A stretch of DNA of 64,000 bases from Ascarosepion bandense (taxonomy: Eukaryota; Mollusca; Cephalopoda; Sepiida; Sepiidae): the NCBI GenBank assembly GCA_037127315.1, contig JBBBDQ010000913.1, forward strand, positions 5,608,501 to 5,672,500, given 5' to 3'. Made by a program: the position numbers and the translations under genes. The notes under the pieces were generated by a model. That model was given only the letters and a program-made list of their open reading frames with translations, made no database searches and had not been told where the DNA came from. The number at the start of each line of letters is the position of its first letter. The stretch's first letter is position 1. Shown in pieces: positions 1 through 10,430 of this stretch.

Positions 1-415
1 CACCTGCAGAAATTAAAGACTCACTTTTCAATCTTCATGATTCTTTATTAGACAGCCTGCGAGAACAGTATGCTAAAATCGCATCTCACAGAAATCTGCT
101 GTCCGCGATGTCTCTTATTGCATTATTTTTTGTGTATCAGAAATTTTGAACTAAAAAGGCCGAGAGCTGGATTCGACGGGTATTTTTTTTATGTGTTAAT
201 GTCATTGTCAACCCTTTCCCAGTCAGAGTCGTTATATCATCCATTAATTGTGCTTATCTCGTTAGTTCGCACGACCATTACGCCCTGCCAATACCTCATA
301 AATAAAAAGGACGATTTCGTTTTGATCGAATGGAAAGATGATTAAAGATACTTGTTTTCAGTGAGAAAATGAAAGAATGGTGAAAGATAAAAATGTGTAG
401 TAGAGAGACCAGGAA

Positions 416-461
416 TAAGCTGATAAGAACAGATACTACACTTTGATCTTCTTAGCCAAAA
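416..461 (-). pseudogene. U2 snRNA 5'-region fragment
   Basis: Read on the minus strand, this segment matches the highly conserved stretch of U2 snRNA running from the TTTTGGCTAAGATCAAAG region through GTATCTGTTCTTATCAG, with a 3-nt AAG duplication inside it. The first nucleotides of U2 and everything after about nucleotide 55, including the Sm site and 3' stem-loops, are missing. No PSE-like promoter is evident. It is best read as a dispersed snRNA pseudogene fragment. A weak resemblance to the U2 5' end also occurs near 150-166 and may be chance. Confidence 0.6.
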
Positions 462-2263
462 ATAGAGGGACAAGCACAGAAAACAGGATGATTGTTTAAA
501 AGTTTATCTTTATTGCAATGTTTTGTTAAATTTGCTAAGCTCAACTATTTAACGATGCAATAAGGGAATTTATACGGATATTGTCCTAGAAGTGATCATG
601 TGCTTTAATACGAAATCTGAAACTTTTACGGGTTTTTCTAGTTAACAACATAGATTTATATCCCACTTTTAAAAATATTTCGTTGCTGGACTTGTTATGA
701 TTAAAAAAAAATAACTAAGTGAAAAAAATGTTTACATTTTATTTTATTTTCGGTGTTGCAGCAAATAAAATATTTTTATTTTAGAAGAAAATGCGGTTTT
801 CGGTAGTACGAAAAAAAAAAAGTATTAATTACGTTTTCACTTTTTGTACGAGGTGGGGGGGGGCGTGAAAATATGATTGGGGACTTTTAAAAGCTATTTA
901 TTTTGTTACTTATGGTCGGCAAAATAACCATATAAACAAGCAAGACTTTTCTTTTGTCGCCTGAAGTTTATTCTCTACGGGGTAAACTTTGGCTTCACCT
1001 ATTTTTTTTCTTTCTTTTTAACGGCGGTCATTTACAATGACAGGCCTCTCTACTGCTGCTATAGTAATACTTTTCGACTATTTTTTTAATGTGTTAGTGG
1101 TTGAATGTTTTAATTTTATATAAATGAATAAATATGCAAGCGTTTACGGTTTTAAATGGTGAAGAAGTTTCATGTTGGTAGGGCTAAAATATGATTAAGT
1201 CAGTCAAAAATTCCTACTAACTAAATATCAGTTTCAAAAATCATTTGGATGAAATGGCATCAGGTTTAAAAAAAAAAAAAAATCAAACTTCTCGTAACTT
1301 AACTTTAGACAATAAAAAACGAGTGCCTTTTATGTATCACGTTAAAAATACGATTTTAAAATTAGAAATTGTGATAAAATAAGTCTACAAAATAGGAAAC
1401 ACTTCTTCAAATGTTTTTAAACAATAACGTTAGTAACGTATAAATACAATTAAAATTTAGTTTTAATTTTGGAAAACATTTTAAAATCTTAAACTAATAA
1501 TAATAGTTTCTTTTTTATTACGTAAAAAAGAAAAAGATTCCAATATCAAAATAAAATCAAACTTTTTCTTAATTCGCACACAAGTGACAATACGAAAATC
1601 CGTGAACTGGGAAATTACAATCGACTCGTACTTGTAAAAACTAATAAATTTCAACAAGTTTTAAAAGTAAAACCACTTTTTCTCGAATAACAAAAAAAAA
1701 AAAAAAAAAAGGAAAAAAAAAGCATATCACTGATGATTTTTTTTTTTTTTGCTCAATGATGAAAGTCCCAAGTTTTAAAATGTTTTTACACTAAATGCAA
1801 ACAGTTGTCATAAGCTAGGGCCACATCGGAACAAGGCTACAAGCAAACAAAATAAATGGTCATCTATTACTGAATAGTGAGTTTTTGAACTCACTATCCA
1901 GTAATAATAATAAACCTGATGATTTCCCTAAATCACACTTTGGTTATTTACTAAAAATGTCTGTATTGACACAAGAAAACCAATATAGTGCCCGTAGTGG
2001 GGATTGAACTTCGTAAATGACAAGCAATAGAGTTTTGTTTCACAATGAAGTGGTCAATTTCATACACATTCACGGATATTGCAAGAAAAACAAGCAAAGT
2101 AGATAAATTTATTATTGCAAGCAGCAAAAATACCGAATTGGTAAAATAATTTAGTATCTTACGCGGCTGAAAATTATTAGTATATTAAAAAAAAATCATG
2201 ATAGCAAGTAGAATAGACGCAATATGTGTCGGTCACACAATATCTTTTCTAAAAAAAAAAAAA

Positions 2264-2268
2264 TTATA

Positions 2269-2311
<43 letters not shown>
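2264..2311. repeat. (TA)n microsatellite
   Basis: Alternating TA run of about 48 bp in the inferred intron, directly after an A12 tract. Confidence 0.95.
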
Positions 2312-2318
<7 letters not shown>

Positions 2319-3332
2319 AAAACAACACGAAGCGTTAGTCGACGCCATGTCAACATACTTCATGACACCTGAACAACGAAATATCATGTTTAGCAAGTAA
2401 CGAGACCAGGCTGCTGCTAATTATTTTCTTTTCGTGTTAGCGTTTTTTAACTCTACCCACCTCTCTCTCTATATATATATTTAAATTATTTTAAAAGCAG
2501 AATGCAACAAAAATATCCTTGTAAAATTACTTCTTGAACCTTAAAGTGGTAATTTTTGTAACTGTCGTCAAAGTGTAGGGGAAATAAAAACTGTTTTTCA
2601 AAGAATCAATCTAAACTAAAGCTCACTAATTCGAATAAAATTTTTTTTAAAAAAATCACAATAATTTTAACTAGGAACTGCTAATAATTACAAACATTTT
2701 TAAACAATCACAAAGAAAAAGAAAGCCTAAGTAAAAAGAAGTCTTTTGCTTTTCTTTTAGTCTTCTTGTTAAAACTAAATAAATGAAACAATGCCGAAAA
2801 AGAAATATTGATTTAACCAAATTACCAAAACATCAGCTTTAAACAGTTAAATCGTCTTTTTATTTCTATATTATTTCAACTGCTTTTTATTTTTGTTAGC
2901 CCAACTTTCGGATTGTTATTTTCAGAACATTTTTAAAAGCATGGATATGGGTATCTTTCACTTTTAGTTCGCATGCAGGCCGATTTTTTTTTTTTTTTTG
3001 GCTTCTTTAACGTTCAGTTCAGAGAGAGATCAACAACGAAATGTTGCAATAAAAAAGTAACAAAAATAAAATGTAAGAATTTTTTTGAGATCTAAAAGCT
3101 GTCGAATGATTATTTATTGTACAATAAAAAAAAAAAATCAACAAGAACGCGAAAATTTTGGTGGCAAACCATGTAGCAGCCCTCTTTCAATAATTGAGAG
3201 ATTTTTTTTTTTTACTACGACACATCCAAGAAGGAAAAACAGAAAATAACAAAAAGAAAAATCATATATAATAAATCAACACAAGATATTTAATTTCATA
3301 TTAATAACTTAAAAATAATAATTAAAATTTAC

Positions 3333-3448
3333 CTGGCCAAGGCATTTAAAGGTCCGGTACTCTTCCGAGATTTGTAACATAGTAACCTCTCAATATTTTG
3401 AATATTCCCTGTTCGAGCCGCCTCCAAAAGTTCGTTTTCTTTCCCCAT
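3333..3448 (-). CDS. ANKS1: First coding exon of an ANKS1-family ankyrin/SAM protein
   Basis: The exon runs from ATG (3448-3446) to a donor CAG|GTAAAT (exon ends at 3333) and codes for 38 residues plus two bases, so the following intron is phase 2. It begins MGKENELLEAARTG and continues with an ERLL helix. This closely matches the conserved start of ANKS1A (Odin) and ANKS1B (AIDA-1), MGK-x-x-ELLEAARTGN, which opens the first ankyrin repeat. Those proteins have N-terminal ankyrin repeats, two SAM domains and a PTB domain and act as adaptors in Eph-receptor and synaptic signalling. I chose this ATG because the open frame upstream is a translated (TA)n tract, not protein-like. The remaining exons are outside the window. 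The A versus B paralogue cannot be decided; an invertebrate would probably have one gene. Confidence 0.72.
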
Positions 3449-3468
3449 ATTTTGATGTTTTATATGAA

Positions 3469-3469
<1 letters not shown>

Positions 3470-3519
<50 letters not shown>
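3470..3519. repeat. (AT)n microsatellite just upstream of a start codon
   Basis: Fifty bases of alternating AT, ending about 20 bp before the ANKS1-like ATG on the minus strand, so in the probable 5' UTR or proximal promoter. Confidence 0.95.
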
Positions 3520-3522
<3 letters not shown>

Positions 3523-4649
3523 GGCCTAGGCGCGTTCGTATAGAAATGTGATTTTCTTCTTCAACTACTTTCACTTTTCCAAAGAGGGCTCTTGCCCGGC
3601 GTATTCCTGTTTTGTTTTGTATGCAATAACCACTGCCAATATTCGGAACATCACCAAGATTGCTGGAAATTATTGTTAGGAAATAATAAAATTTATCTTT
3701 CTAAAATTTCACTGTCGTTGTTATTTAAATTTTCGCACCTGGTGTATTTCGTCTCTTCTATTTGTGACAGTGTTAATTGTGATTGATACTGTTGAAACAT
3801 GCGTTGTGGACATATCGCCCCCTCTTCTTGCTGGTCAGATATTGTTTTCTAATGGTTTTTCTTTTTTTTTCAGTCTTTTTCCGACTGGGTCGGTGGTATA
3901 AGAAATTGAAGTACCAATTGTTGGCATTGTATTTGTCTTCGGACCAGTAAGACTGCCTGCGTTTGTTCTTGTAACCTTAAAGAAGCCATCTCTCTTCTTT
4001 CCATAAAATTCGACGATAGGGAAAGAAAGAAGCAGAAGTTACAGTACTACTAGAATTTTACTTACCACCGCTACATTTAACGTTCCTCTATATATTTCCA
4101 TCGTTTTTTCTTGTTCTTTCTTTCTTTAAACTCATTTTAAAAAATTAAATATCGATTGACAAATCAAGGTTAACGCGATAGATCCAGTCAGTAATTAAAT
4201 GGGGTTTCTTACTCTTTGTGTCGAAAATAAGTGAAAATATAGATTGTCTTTTTTTTTATTATCATTTAACAAATTAAACAAATATATAGGCAAGTGGTTG
4301 TTGTAGCAGCAGTATCAGTGTAAGAAAGGGCAACGAAGGGAATACCTAAGTCATCATCCTCTCTCTCTTTTACGAATTTGAGAAATTCTGCATATATTAA
4401 AGTAAAGATATATGTTTGATATGTTTAAAACGAATTTCACATATGTTGCTTTTAATAGTCATTAGTTGTGTGTGTCCGTGTGTGTATGTATGTATGTGCG
4501 TGTATGTGTGAACATAATTAAAGAAGGCGATGTATTCGGGTGAAGTTAGTCAATTGTAAATTCCATGCTTAACCACATTTTTTTCTTCTTTTTTGGTGTA
4601 TTTCGACTCCAACAGCGCGACTGAAATAAACATCTTTCTTTTTTATCTT

Positions 4650-4651
<2 letters not shown>

Positions 4652-4700
<49 letters not shown>
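4652..4700. repeat. Poly-T tract, 49 nt
   Basis: Uninterrupted T run. It may be the A-tail of a degraded minus-strand retroelement or simple slippage; no element body is recognisable beside it. Confidence 0.95.
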
Positions 4701-4701
<1 letters not shown>

Positions 4702-5247
4702 TTAAGGGTTTGTGTTTTTTAGCAAAAGAAACAAATAATATTTACGGGAAGAAAAGCCAACATCCACACAGGAAAAAAGGAGAGAAAAAAAAGAAATCTC
4801 TTTCTTTTTCCTTTTCTTTCCAGCGAAAGGAGAGGATTGCTGTCTGCTAAACAACAGAATGATCAGTCGAGTTGTTTGTTAAAATCAAACAAAAAAAAAG
4901 TATTATCAACAATAATACTACTACTAATAATAATAATAAACACGGTTAATTAAAAATAATAATCCAAATCGAGTGTAGATGTGAGCATTAATTCAGGTCG
5001 AGTCAGAAGGGGAAAAAAAAGACAGTATTATAACAGCAGCAGTTGGTGGTTTGGTAATTGTAAAGAGAATATTACGCCTTGTACTGCTACTTCCTTGTTG
5101 TAATGAAGGAGGAGGAGGAGGAGGAACATGGGGAACCTGTTCGATTGTAGCGCCATCTACGGGGGCTGTTAGTATTGATTTCGTCACTTCCGGTCCGGTG
5201 GAGGTCTGGTGTGGCCCACAGCCCGGTCTGGACTTGTCCAACCCGGC

Positions 5248-5461
<214 letters not shown>

Positions 5462-5736
5462 TCATCATCCATAATATATATATATATATCATCCATAGTG
5501 TTTTAATTGTGATAGTAATTTATCTTAGCACCAAGGTTGTTTTATTTCTCAGTGGTTGTCACTGATAAAATCTATTTTGGCAAGCAGGTATTTCATAGTA
5601 AAGTGCTTGATGTCGGGATGTAGATAGAGTTATTGAGAGGTACAAAGAGTTTATCTCTATAATAGAGCAAATTCATGCAGTCTTCAAAGTTTTTTGAGGA
5701 TACCATTAAAATGTTATCACTCGTCAGGGCTGTTAG

Positions 5737-5772
<36 letters not shown>

Positions 5773-6027
5773 TATTGCACAAAAGTATTAGGACAAGAAC
5801 TATTTTATCTTTTATGAGGCATCAAAATAATTGCGACAATTTACCAATCGCACCTAGTATATATACAGTATTGCGCAAACATATTAGGACAAGAACTATT
5901 TTATATTTTATGAGGCATCAAAATAAGTGCGACAATTGACCAATCGCATCTAGCATATATACAGTACTGTGCAAAAGTATTAGGACAAGAACTATTTTAT
6001 CTTTTATGAGGCATCAAAATAAAGTTT

Positions 6028-6099
6028 AAAATCACCCCTGTCCTAAAACCTTTGCACACTACCGGTAGTGTGCAAAAGTATTAGGACAGGGGTGATTTT
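6028..6099. repeat. 72-bp palindrome of transposon ends
   Basis: Two 36-bp arms meet at ACC|GGT (6063/6064) with a few mismatches and no loop. Each arm carries the TGCAAA..TTAGGACAGGGG-type terminal motif of the surrounding Tc1-like element, so it looks like two ends joined head to head. Confidence 0.85.
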
Positions 6100-6249
6100 C
6101 CTAAAAACCTCAATGAAATTCAAATACAGGTTGAAAAGCCAAGTAAATTGCTAATAAATATTGATTATTTAAAACTAGGTGTAAAAGAAATGTATTAAAA
6201 AGAAGTTATATTTAATTTTTCTTATTTTTTATTAACCAAGTTATTTTAA

Positions 6250-6439
6250 AACTTCTCTATTGAACATCGATAGGATATTTTGGATAAAAAAGATTGATAA
6301 ATCTAATGTTATTTTGCAAGACAAACTTTGGGAACAAATACAAGCTGCTTGGCAGGAGATACCATTAGATATATTGAAGAAGTTTGTGATGTCAGTGCAT
6401 GACAGAATGAAGGCTGTGATCAAAGCAAAAGACTATTAG
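6250..6439 (+). pseudogene. Tc1-type transposase C-terminal remnant
   Basis: The plus frame ending at TAG 6437-6439 reads LWEQIQAAWQEIP, then about 20 residues later MKAVIKAKDY. This is the usual C-terminal layout of Tc1-family transposases (LW..I..AW..I, a helix, then R..AVI.AKG). The DDE catalytic region upstream is not recognisable, so the protein is dead. It lies centrally between the inverted termini of the element. Confidence 0.65.
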
Positions 6440-6594
6440 CCTAAATATCAAATTTATTTTGTAACAAGTATTTTTTTCTTGTTAAAGCATTTGTTGAGTC
6501 AATCAAATAAAATCACTTTAATTAAATTGTTTATTTTCTGTCAAAATGCTGCATAAAAGATAAAATAGTTCTTGTCCTAATACTTTTGACAGTA

Positions 6595-6625
<31 letters not shown>

Positions 6626-6631
6626 CACTAT

Positions 6632-6842
6632 TTACATTATTCAGACTATTGTTCTCATCTTTGTTGCTATGTTTCTGACATTTCAGCCGTTGTACATTCA
6701 GGTGCCTTCTTCAGGTGCCAGGAATTTTGAAATAAAGGGTTTGGTTCTAAATTTCTAGTCTCTGAAGAAAGCCAGAGTATAGAATAGCTGAACATCATAA
6801 ACATGGCAACAAAGATGAGGTCAATAGTCTGAATAATATAAA
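6632..6842. repeat. Fold-back element, arms about 80 bp
   Basis: The left arm begins ACATTATTCAGACTATTG and the right arm ends with its near-complement CAATAGTCTGAATAATAT. The arms share the CTCATCTTTGTTGC motif and diverge towards a loop near 6715-6760. A (TG)n tract abuts the left arm. This is a snap-back MITE-like structure with no coding content. Confidence 0.75.
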
Positions 6843-6921
6843 TATTGTAAATACTACCTCATCTCAAAAGTATAGACAAGTATGATACATCATACACTAA
6901 AAGTCTGTCTCCTTCTACCGA

Positions 6922-7055
6922 GCACCCATAGCTCAGAGGTAGAATCGCCAACTGACGCTAATTTGGTCGGGTTTCAATTCTGGCTTAAAAGCAATCGGAT
7001 GTCTAGCCGTACTGATGAGCTGTGATACAGCAAAATATATCTATCTGCAAATGAC
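6922..7055 (+). mobile_element. tRNA-derived SINE, family B
   Basis: The head reads GCACCCATAGCTCAGAGGTA (A-box-like TAGCTCAGAGGTAG) and about 40 bp later GGGTTTCAATTCTGG (B-box-like), the layout of an internal pol III promoter. The body ends with a conserved segment GCAATCGGATGTCTAGCC..GATGAGCTGTGATACAGC that recurs near 11955-12030 (minus) and 18180-18262 (plus). It ends in a (TA)n tract. Confidence 0.65.
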
Positions 7056-7335
7056 TATATATATATATATATATATATAATAATGAACTTAATCACAGTA
7101 AGGCAACACGAATAATTACAGACTAAACATCCGAAAATAATGCGAACTTAACAGTAATTTAAACTGTCTTGTAACCTGGCGAGAACTACCTCGTGGGTTA
7201 AATAATGGCAGAGAAAAAAAAGAAAAAAACAGCACAGAAGAACAATACGTCTAGTGCCCATTGGAAAGAAAAAATAACCCCAAGGCAAAAACCTTAAAGT
7301 GCTCCATATGAAAGTACAAAAGTAGAGCGAGAATA

Positions 7336-7479
7336 CAATACAAGAAATCTAGAAGTGAGCCTCCACCTACCACGGTTTCACACAAATGGTTCTTCAGGGT
7401 AAGAGGCTCATCTTCAATGTAAGAACCATTTGTGTGAAATCGTGGTAGGTGGTGGCTCACTTCTAGATTTCTTGTATTG
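7336..7479. repeat. Near-perfect 59-bp hairpin with 26-nt loop
   Basis: Arms 7336-7394 and 7421-7479 are complementary at 57 of 59 positions. The loop is 7395-7420. The outer end reads CAATACAAGAAATCTAGAAG and the loop side GGTTCTT. Transcribed, it would make a long duplex like an hpRNA or miRNA precursor. It may equally be a short fold-back transposon. Confidence 0.9.
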
Positions 7480-7480
7480 T

Positions 7481-7488
<8 letters not shown>

Positions 7489-7540
<52 letters not shown>

Positions 7541-7652
7541 AGAAACCGCGGTAGGTGATGGCTCACTTCTAGATTTCTTGTATTGTGTATATATATATAT
7601 ATATATATATCGAGAAAAAAAAAAAATATATATATATATATATATAATCCAT
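7489..7652. repeat. (TA)n tracts with a third copy of the hairpin arm
   Basis: After a (TA)n run at about 7489-7536, positions 7537-7586 repeat the outer 45-50 bp of the hairpin right arm (GCTCACTTCTAGATTTCTTG region). Further (TA)n and an A run follow. Confidence 0.85.
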
Positions 7653-7653
7653 A

Positions 7654-7699
7654 TTTATCCACTGCACCCTATATATATATATAGGGTGCAGTGGATAAA
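7654..7699. repeat. 46-bp perfect palindrome
   Basis: TTTATCCACTGCACCC, a TA core, then the exact complement GGGTGCAGTGGATAAA, with no mismatches. The GTGCAGTGGATA part resembles the A-box head of SINE family A, so it could be two SINE heads joined. Confidence 0.9.
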
Positions 7700-7956
7700 T
7701 TGTTAGCATTTTTTTTTTATTTTGTGCATGTGTGTTGTTTGGTTTTGATTTTGTTGACTGTACAGTAGAGTAGGGTCAGTTGGGCACTGTCTGTGAGAAA
7801 AAAAGCTCCATGACACAATTCACACTGACAGAAATTTTGAAATGTCATGTTGCACAGCTTGGAATTCATGCCAGAAACTACAATATAAACATTTTAAAAT
7901 GAGATGTCAGTGTTATTTCTATTTTTGTGTAATTTAGATGACAATTTATTCATCGT

Positions 7957-7965
<9 letters not shown>

Positions 7966-7998
<33 letters not shown>
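7966..7998. repeat. (TG)n microsatellite
   Basis: About 33 bp of alternating TG directly before the dispersed repeat R1. Confidence 0.95.
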
Positions 7999-7999
<1 letters not shown>

Positions 8000-8000
<1 letters not shown>

Positions 8001-8690
8001 AACATTACCTCAGCTTGAATTTTGATATACACTACTGGCCATAATTATAAGGCCACCTCAGTTTTTTAAAAGAAATTATGTATTTCATACTATTTTCAGT
8101 ATTTATTGCCAAGAGGATAATTCTAAATAAAAATAAATTGTTTTTTTCATTATTATTACTTTGTAAAATTTTACAAGGCAAGGAAGCAAAGATGAACTCA
8201 TCTGAATCACCCTAAATTTTCTTCATTCTTTCATTGATGAAACTGCAATATAGGTAATTATTAAATATTTATAAATTCATTTGATGCACATATAATTTTG
8301 CAGTATTAACAAAAGAACCATTCTATTTTCATTTACAATTACTCACTTAGCAATAAATACTAAAAAAATAGTATGAAATACATTATTTTTTAAAACACTG
8401 GTGTGACCTAATAATTATGGCCAGTAGTGTACATACACAGAAAGACATAATAATGGCTGGCTAGTTATTTTCGGACAAACCTGTGTTTTACACTACAACT
8501 ATGCTGAGCAGACATTAGTTACAGTCCTTGTAAAAGAGAGTACATAGTCTAGAATATAATCAACAGGTTTTTAGTAATGCTAGTACACTCACATGCTTGG
8601 GCACCATTACTTATGACTTTGTACTAGCACAAATTTTGACAGCATTCAAATACTTTTGTCTACCCACAAGGCTTGGATCAACTCATTGTA
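8000..8690 (+). repeat. Dispersed repeat R1, copy 1 (interrupted)
   Basis: The sequence flanking the MITE at 8030-8429 matches 18952-19330 in the same orientation. It contains CAGCTTGAATTTTGATATAC, then CATAATAATGGCTGGCT, then a downstream block with ACTATGCTGAGCAGACATTA and GTCTAGAATATA. A more distant relative of the middle block occurs at 47925-48010. There is no coding potential and no recognised family. Confidence 0.75.
8030..8429. mobile_element. Tc1/mariner-type MITE, 400 bp, TA duplication
   Basis: It starts CACTACTGGCCATAATTAT and ends with the exact complement ATAATTATGGCCAGTAGTG. The inverted similarity continues for about 100 bp on each side. TA dinucleotides flank it at 8028-8029 and 8430-8431. 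It has no transposase. The paralogous R1 copy at about 18971-18985 reads straight across TTTTGATATACATAC with no insert, giving an empty site. Confidence 0.9.
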
Positions 8691-8734
8691 TTGTTATGAG
8701 GATGCATTTTTAGATATAAAAATAATAATAATAA

Positions 8735-9772
8735 TGTTATGGTGAAACACACCTATTCCTCAGATAATGGACTTGTAATATTTGTAGCTAGTATGTTTTG
8801 GATAATAATTAAGAAATACAAATATTAACCTGCTAAAACAAACTTTATTTAATTTTGTCTACATTCTTGTGTGAGTCCCTCGTGGCTGGCTAAAATGTCC
8901 ATGGCATGGCGGAAGTAGCACGTGTGGCTGGTCTGAAATCTTTTGAGAAACTCAAAAAAACTGAACTGCTACTAGTTGTTGGTCAGTAGGGATGGGCCAG
9001 AAAGAGAGAGAAAGAGAGGGAGTGAGATCTGAAGGGATTTCTGGGATAGTAGTTCATGACCTAGGTGGAAGCACCTGGAGAAGAGAAGGGAGAAGAAGAC
9101 AAAGTTAATATGTTTAGGTAGTATTATTTCTGACCTCTAGTAAGCGAGTACTACAGACTTATGGAATGTTATGGCTATTACTGCTGGGTTGGTTCTTTTG
9201 CCTAAACATCTAAAACTTGTTGAAAGGATTTCACCGTTGAAATAAATAGGCAAAGAGAAAAGGAAATTGGGGAAATTCCTTCCTGAACAGTTTGGCACGT
9301 CTTTACCATCCAAAGTCCAACAGAGAAAGAGATAGAGTTTATTTTTGGCACCAGGAGGCCCCTCTTTTTGCCCATGCATCAATTGTCTTTCCTGTCAGAG
9401 GACTTCTGGGAGATTTTTATGTTTATTTTATTTCGTACTTTTATTTTATTTTGTATTTTTATTTTATTTAGTGATTTTTATTTTATTTTGTATTTTATTT
9501 AATCCCTACAGACTCTCCCTCCTATATTAATAAGAGTTAACAGGAAGTTAACTCGAGAAGTTCTTGGGAAGTTCATAGGAGATCTTAAAAGTTCTAGAGA
9601 GTTCTTTAGAGTTCTATTGGAGTTCAGTAGAACTACTAGGCAGTTAGCCAAATAATAAGGAGTCAGCTTACAGTGGAAGATTACCAAGTTCTTAACATTT
9701 TGGGTGCGTTAAGTCGATTAGCAACTGACATAGCATGATTATAACTTTCGGTGCAAAAACTACTCCACAATA
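8735..9772 (+). mobile_element. Solo LTR family A, copy 1, nested in LTR-D
   Basis: It starts TGTTATGGTGAAACACACC and ends ACTACTCCACAATA, with a perfect 5-bp target duplication AATAA at 8730-8734 and 9773-9777. The inverted LTR-D copy reads through this point without it. Two further copies in the window, 43541-44254 and 26108-27848 (minus), share both ends and also have 5-bp duplications. With the 4-bp GACT and segment 8774-9510 removed, this copy is only about 300 bp. Confidence 0.85.
8774..9510 (+). mobile_element. Central segment of LTR-A, possibly a nested solo LTR
   Basis: It runs TGTAATATTTG..AATCCCTACA and is flanked by GACT on both sides (8770-8773 and 9511-9514). The LTR-A copy at 43541 reads continuously ATAATGGACTCTCCCTCC here. 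That looks like a 737-bp LTR with a 4-bp target duplication. However, the minus-strand LTR-A copy also has an extra 640-bp block at the same GACT site, so the segment could instead be part of the full LTR, lost from the 43-kb copy by recombination between GACT repeats. Confidence 0.55.
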
Positions 9773-10008
9773 AATAATGTCTAAAATGTTGTAGTAAGGG
9801 ATTCTATTGAGTCCTACCTGTTATTCCAAAAAAGTTTTAATTCATGAAGTAATCATAAAAATAGGGAAATTAGAAATAGAACATTTGAAAGATGCCAGAA
9901 TGTGCCAGTAAAATCAAGAGAATTCAAAAGTTTCTAGAACTATGCAAATTAGGTGTTAGCTTCTATAAATATAGGTTTTAGAAAGAAAGTAGTCAGTTGT
10001 TACCATGG

Positions 10009-10430
10009 TTTGCTGATGTTATCAACTCCAGTTCTGATTCAAGGATTTATATCCAGCCGAAAGAATCTCATAGAAAAGTTGTACTGACCAAAATTTGAAA
10101 GAGTTGTTAAAAAGATTTGCTGACATTATCAACTCCAGTTCTAATTTAAGGATTTATATCCAGCCGAAAGAATCTCATAGAAAAGTTGTACTGACTAAAA
10201 TTTGAAATAGTTGTTAAAAAGATTTGCTGACATTATCAACTCCAGTTCTAATTTAAGGATTTATATCCAGCTGAAAGAATCTCATAGAAAAGTTGTACCG
10301 ACTAAAATTTGAAAGAGTTGTTAAAAGGATTTGCTGACATTAACAACTCTGGTTTTGATTCAAGGATTTATATCCAGCTGAAAGAATCTCATGAAAAGTT
10401 CGAACAACTAAAACCTGAAAGAGTACCTGA
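10009..10430 (+). repeat. 107-bp tandem repeat, 4 units
   Basis: Units start at 10009, 10116, 10223 and 10330 with TTTGCTGA and include CAACTCCAGTTC and TTATATCCAGC. The inverted LTR-D copy at 12623-13336 has a single unit, so the expansion arose inside this LTR. Confidence 0.9.

Larger units (their letters stand above)
1..3332 (-). other. Probable intron 1 of the ANKS1-like gene
   Basis: This AT-rich stretch lies downstream, on the minus strand, of the splice donor that ends the ANKS1-like exon, so it is inferred to be intron 1. I see no convincing exon in it. It holds homopolymer A and T runs, a U2 snRNA fragment near its left end and a (TA)n tract. The assignment depends entirely on the exon call; further exons would lie left of position 1. 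Confidence 0.5.
5770..6595 (+). mobile_element. Tc1-like DNA transposon remnant with multiplied left termini
   Basis: The right end near 6545-6595 is the reverse complement of a terminal sequence found three times at the left, starting at 5770, 5876 and 5962. Each reads CAGTA..GCAAA.GTATTAGGACAAG and continues with an ACTATTTTATCTTTTATG-like stretch. The element lies in a TA-rich context, as expected for Tc1/mariner insertion. Between the termini is a decayed transposase tail. The 106- and 86-bp spacing of the extra left ends suggests tandem duplication after insertion or serial insertion into its own end. Only the copy starting at 5962 is needed for a complete element. Confidence 0.75.

Noticed and set aside
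150..166. A second U2 5'-end fragment
   Set aside because: Only about 14 matching bases; too short to separate from chance.
6922..6990. A functional tRNA gene
   Set aside because: A and B boxes are present but the fold is not clover-leaf-like; it is the head of a dispersed SINE family.
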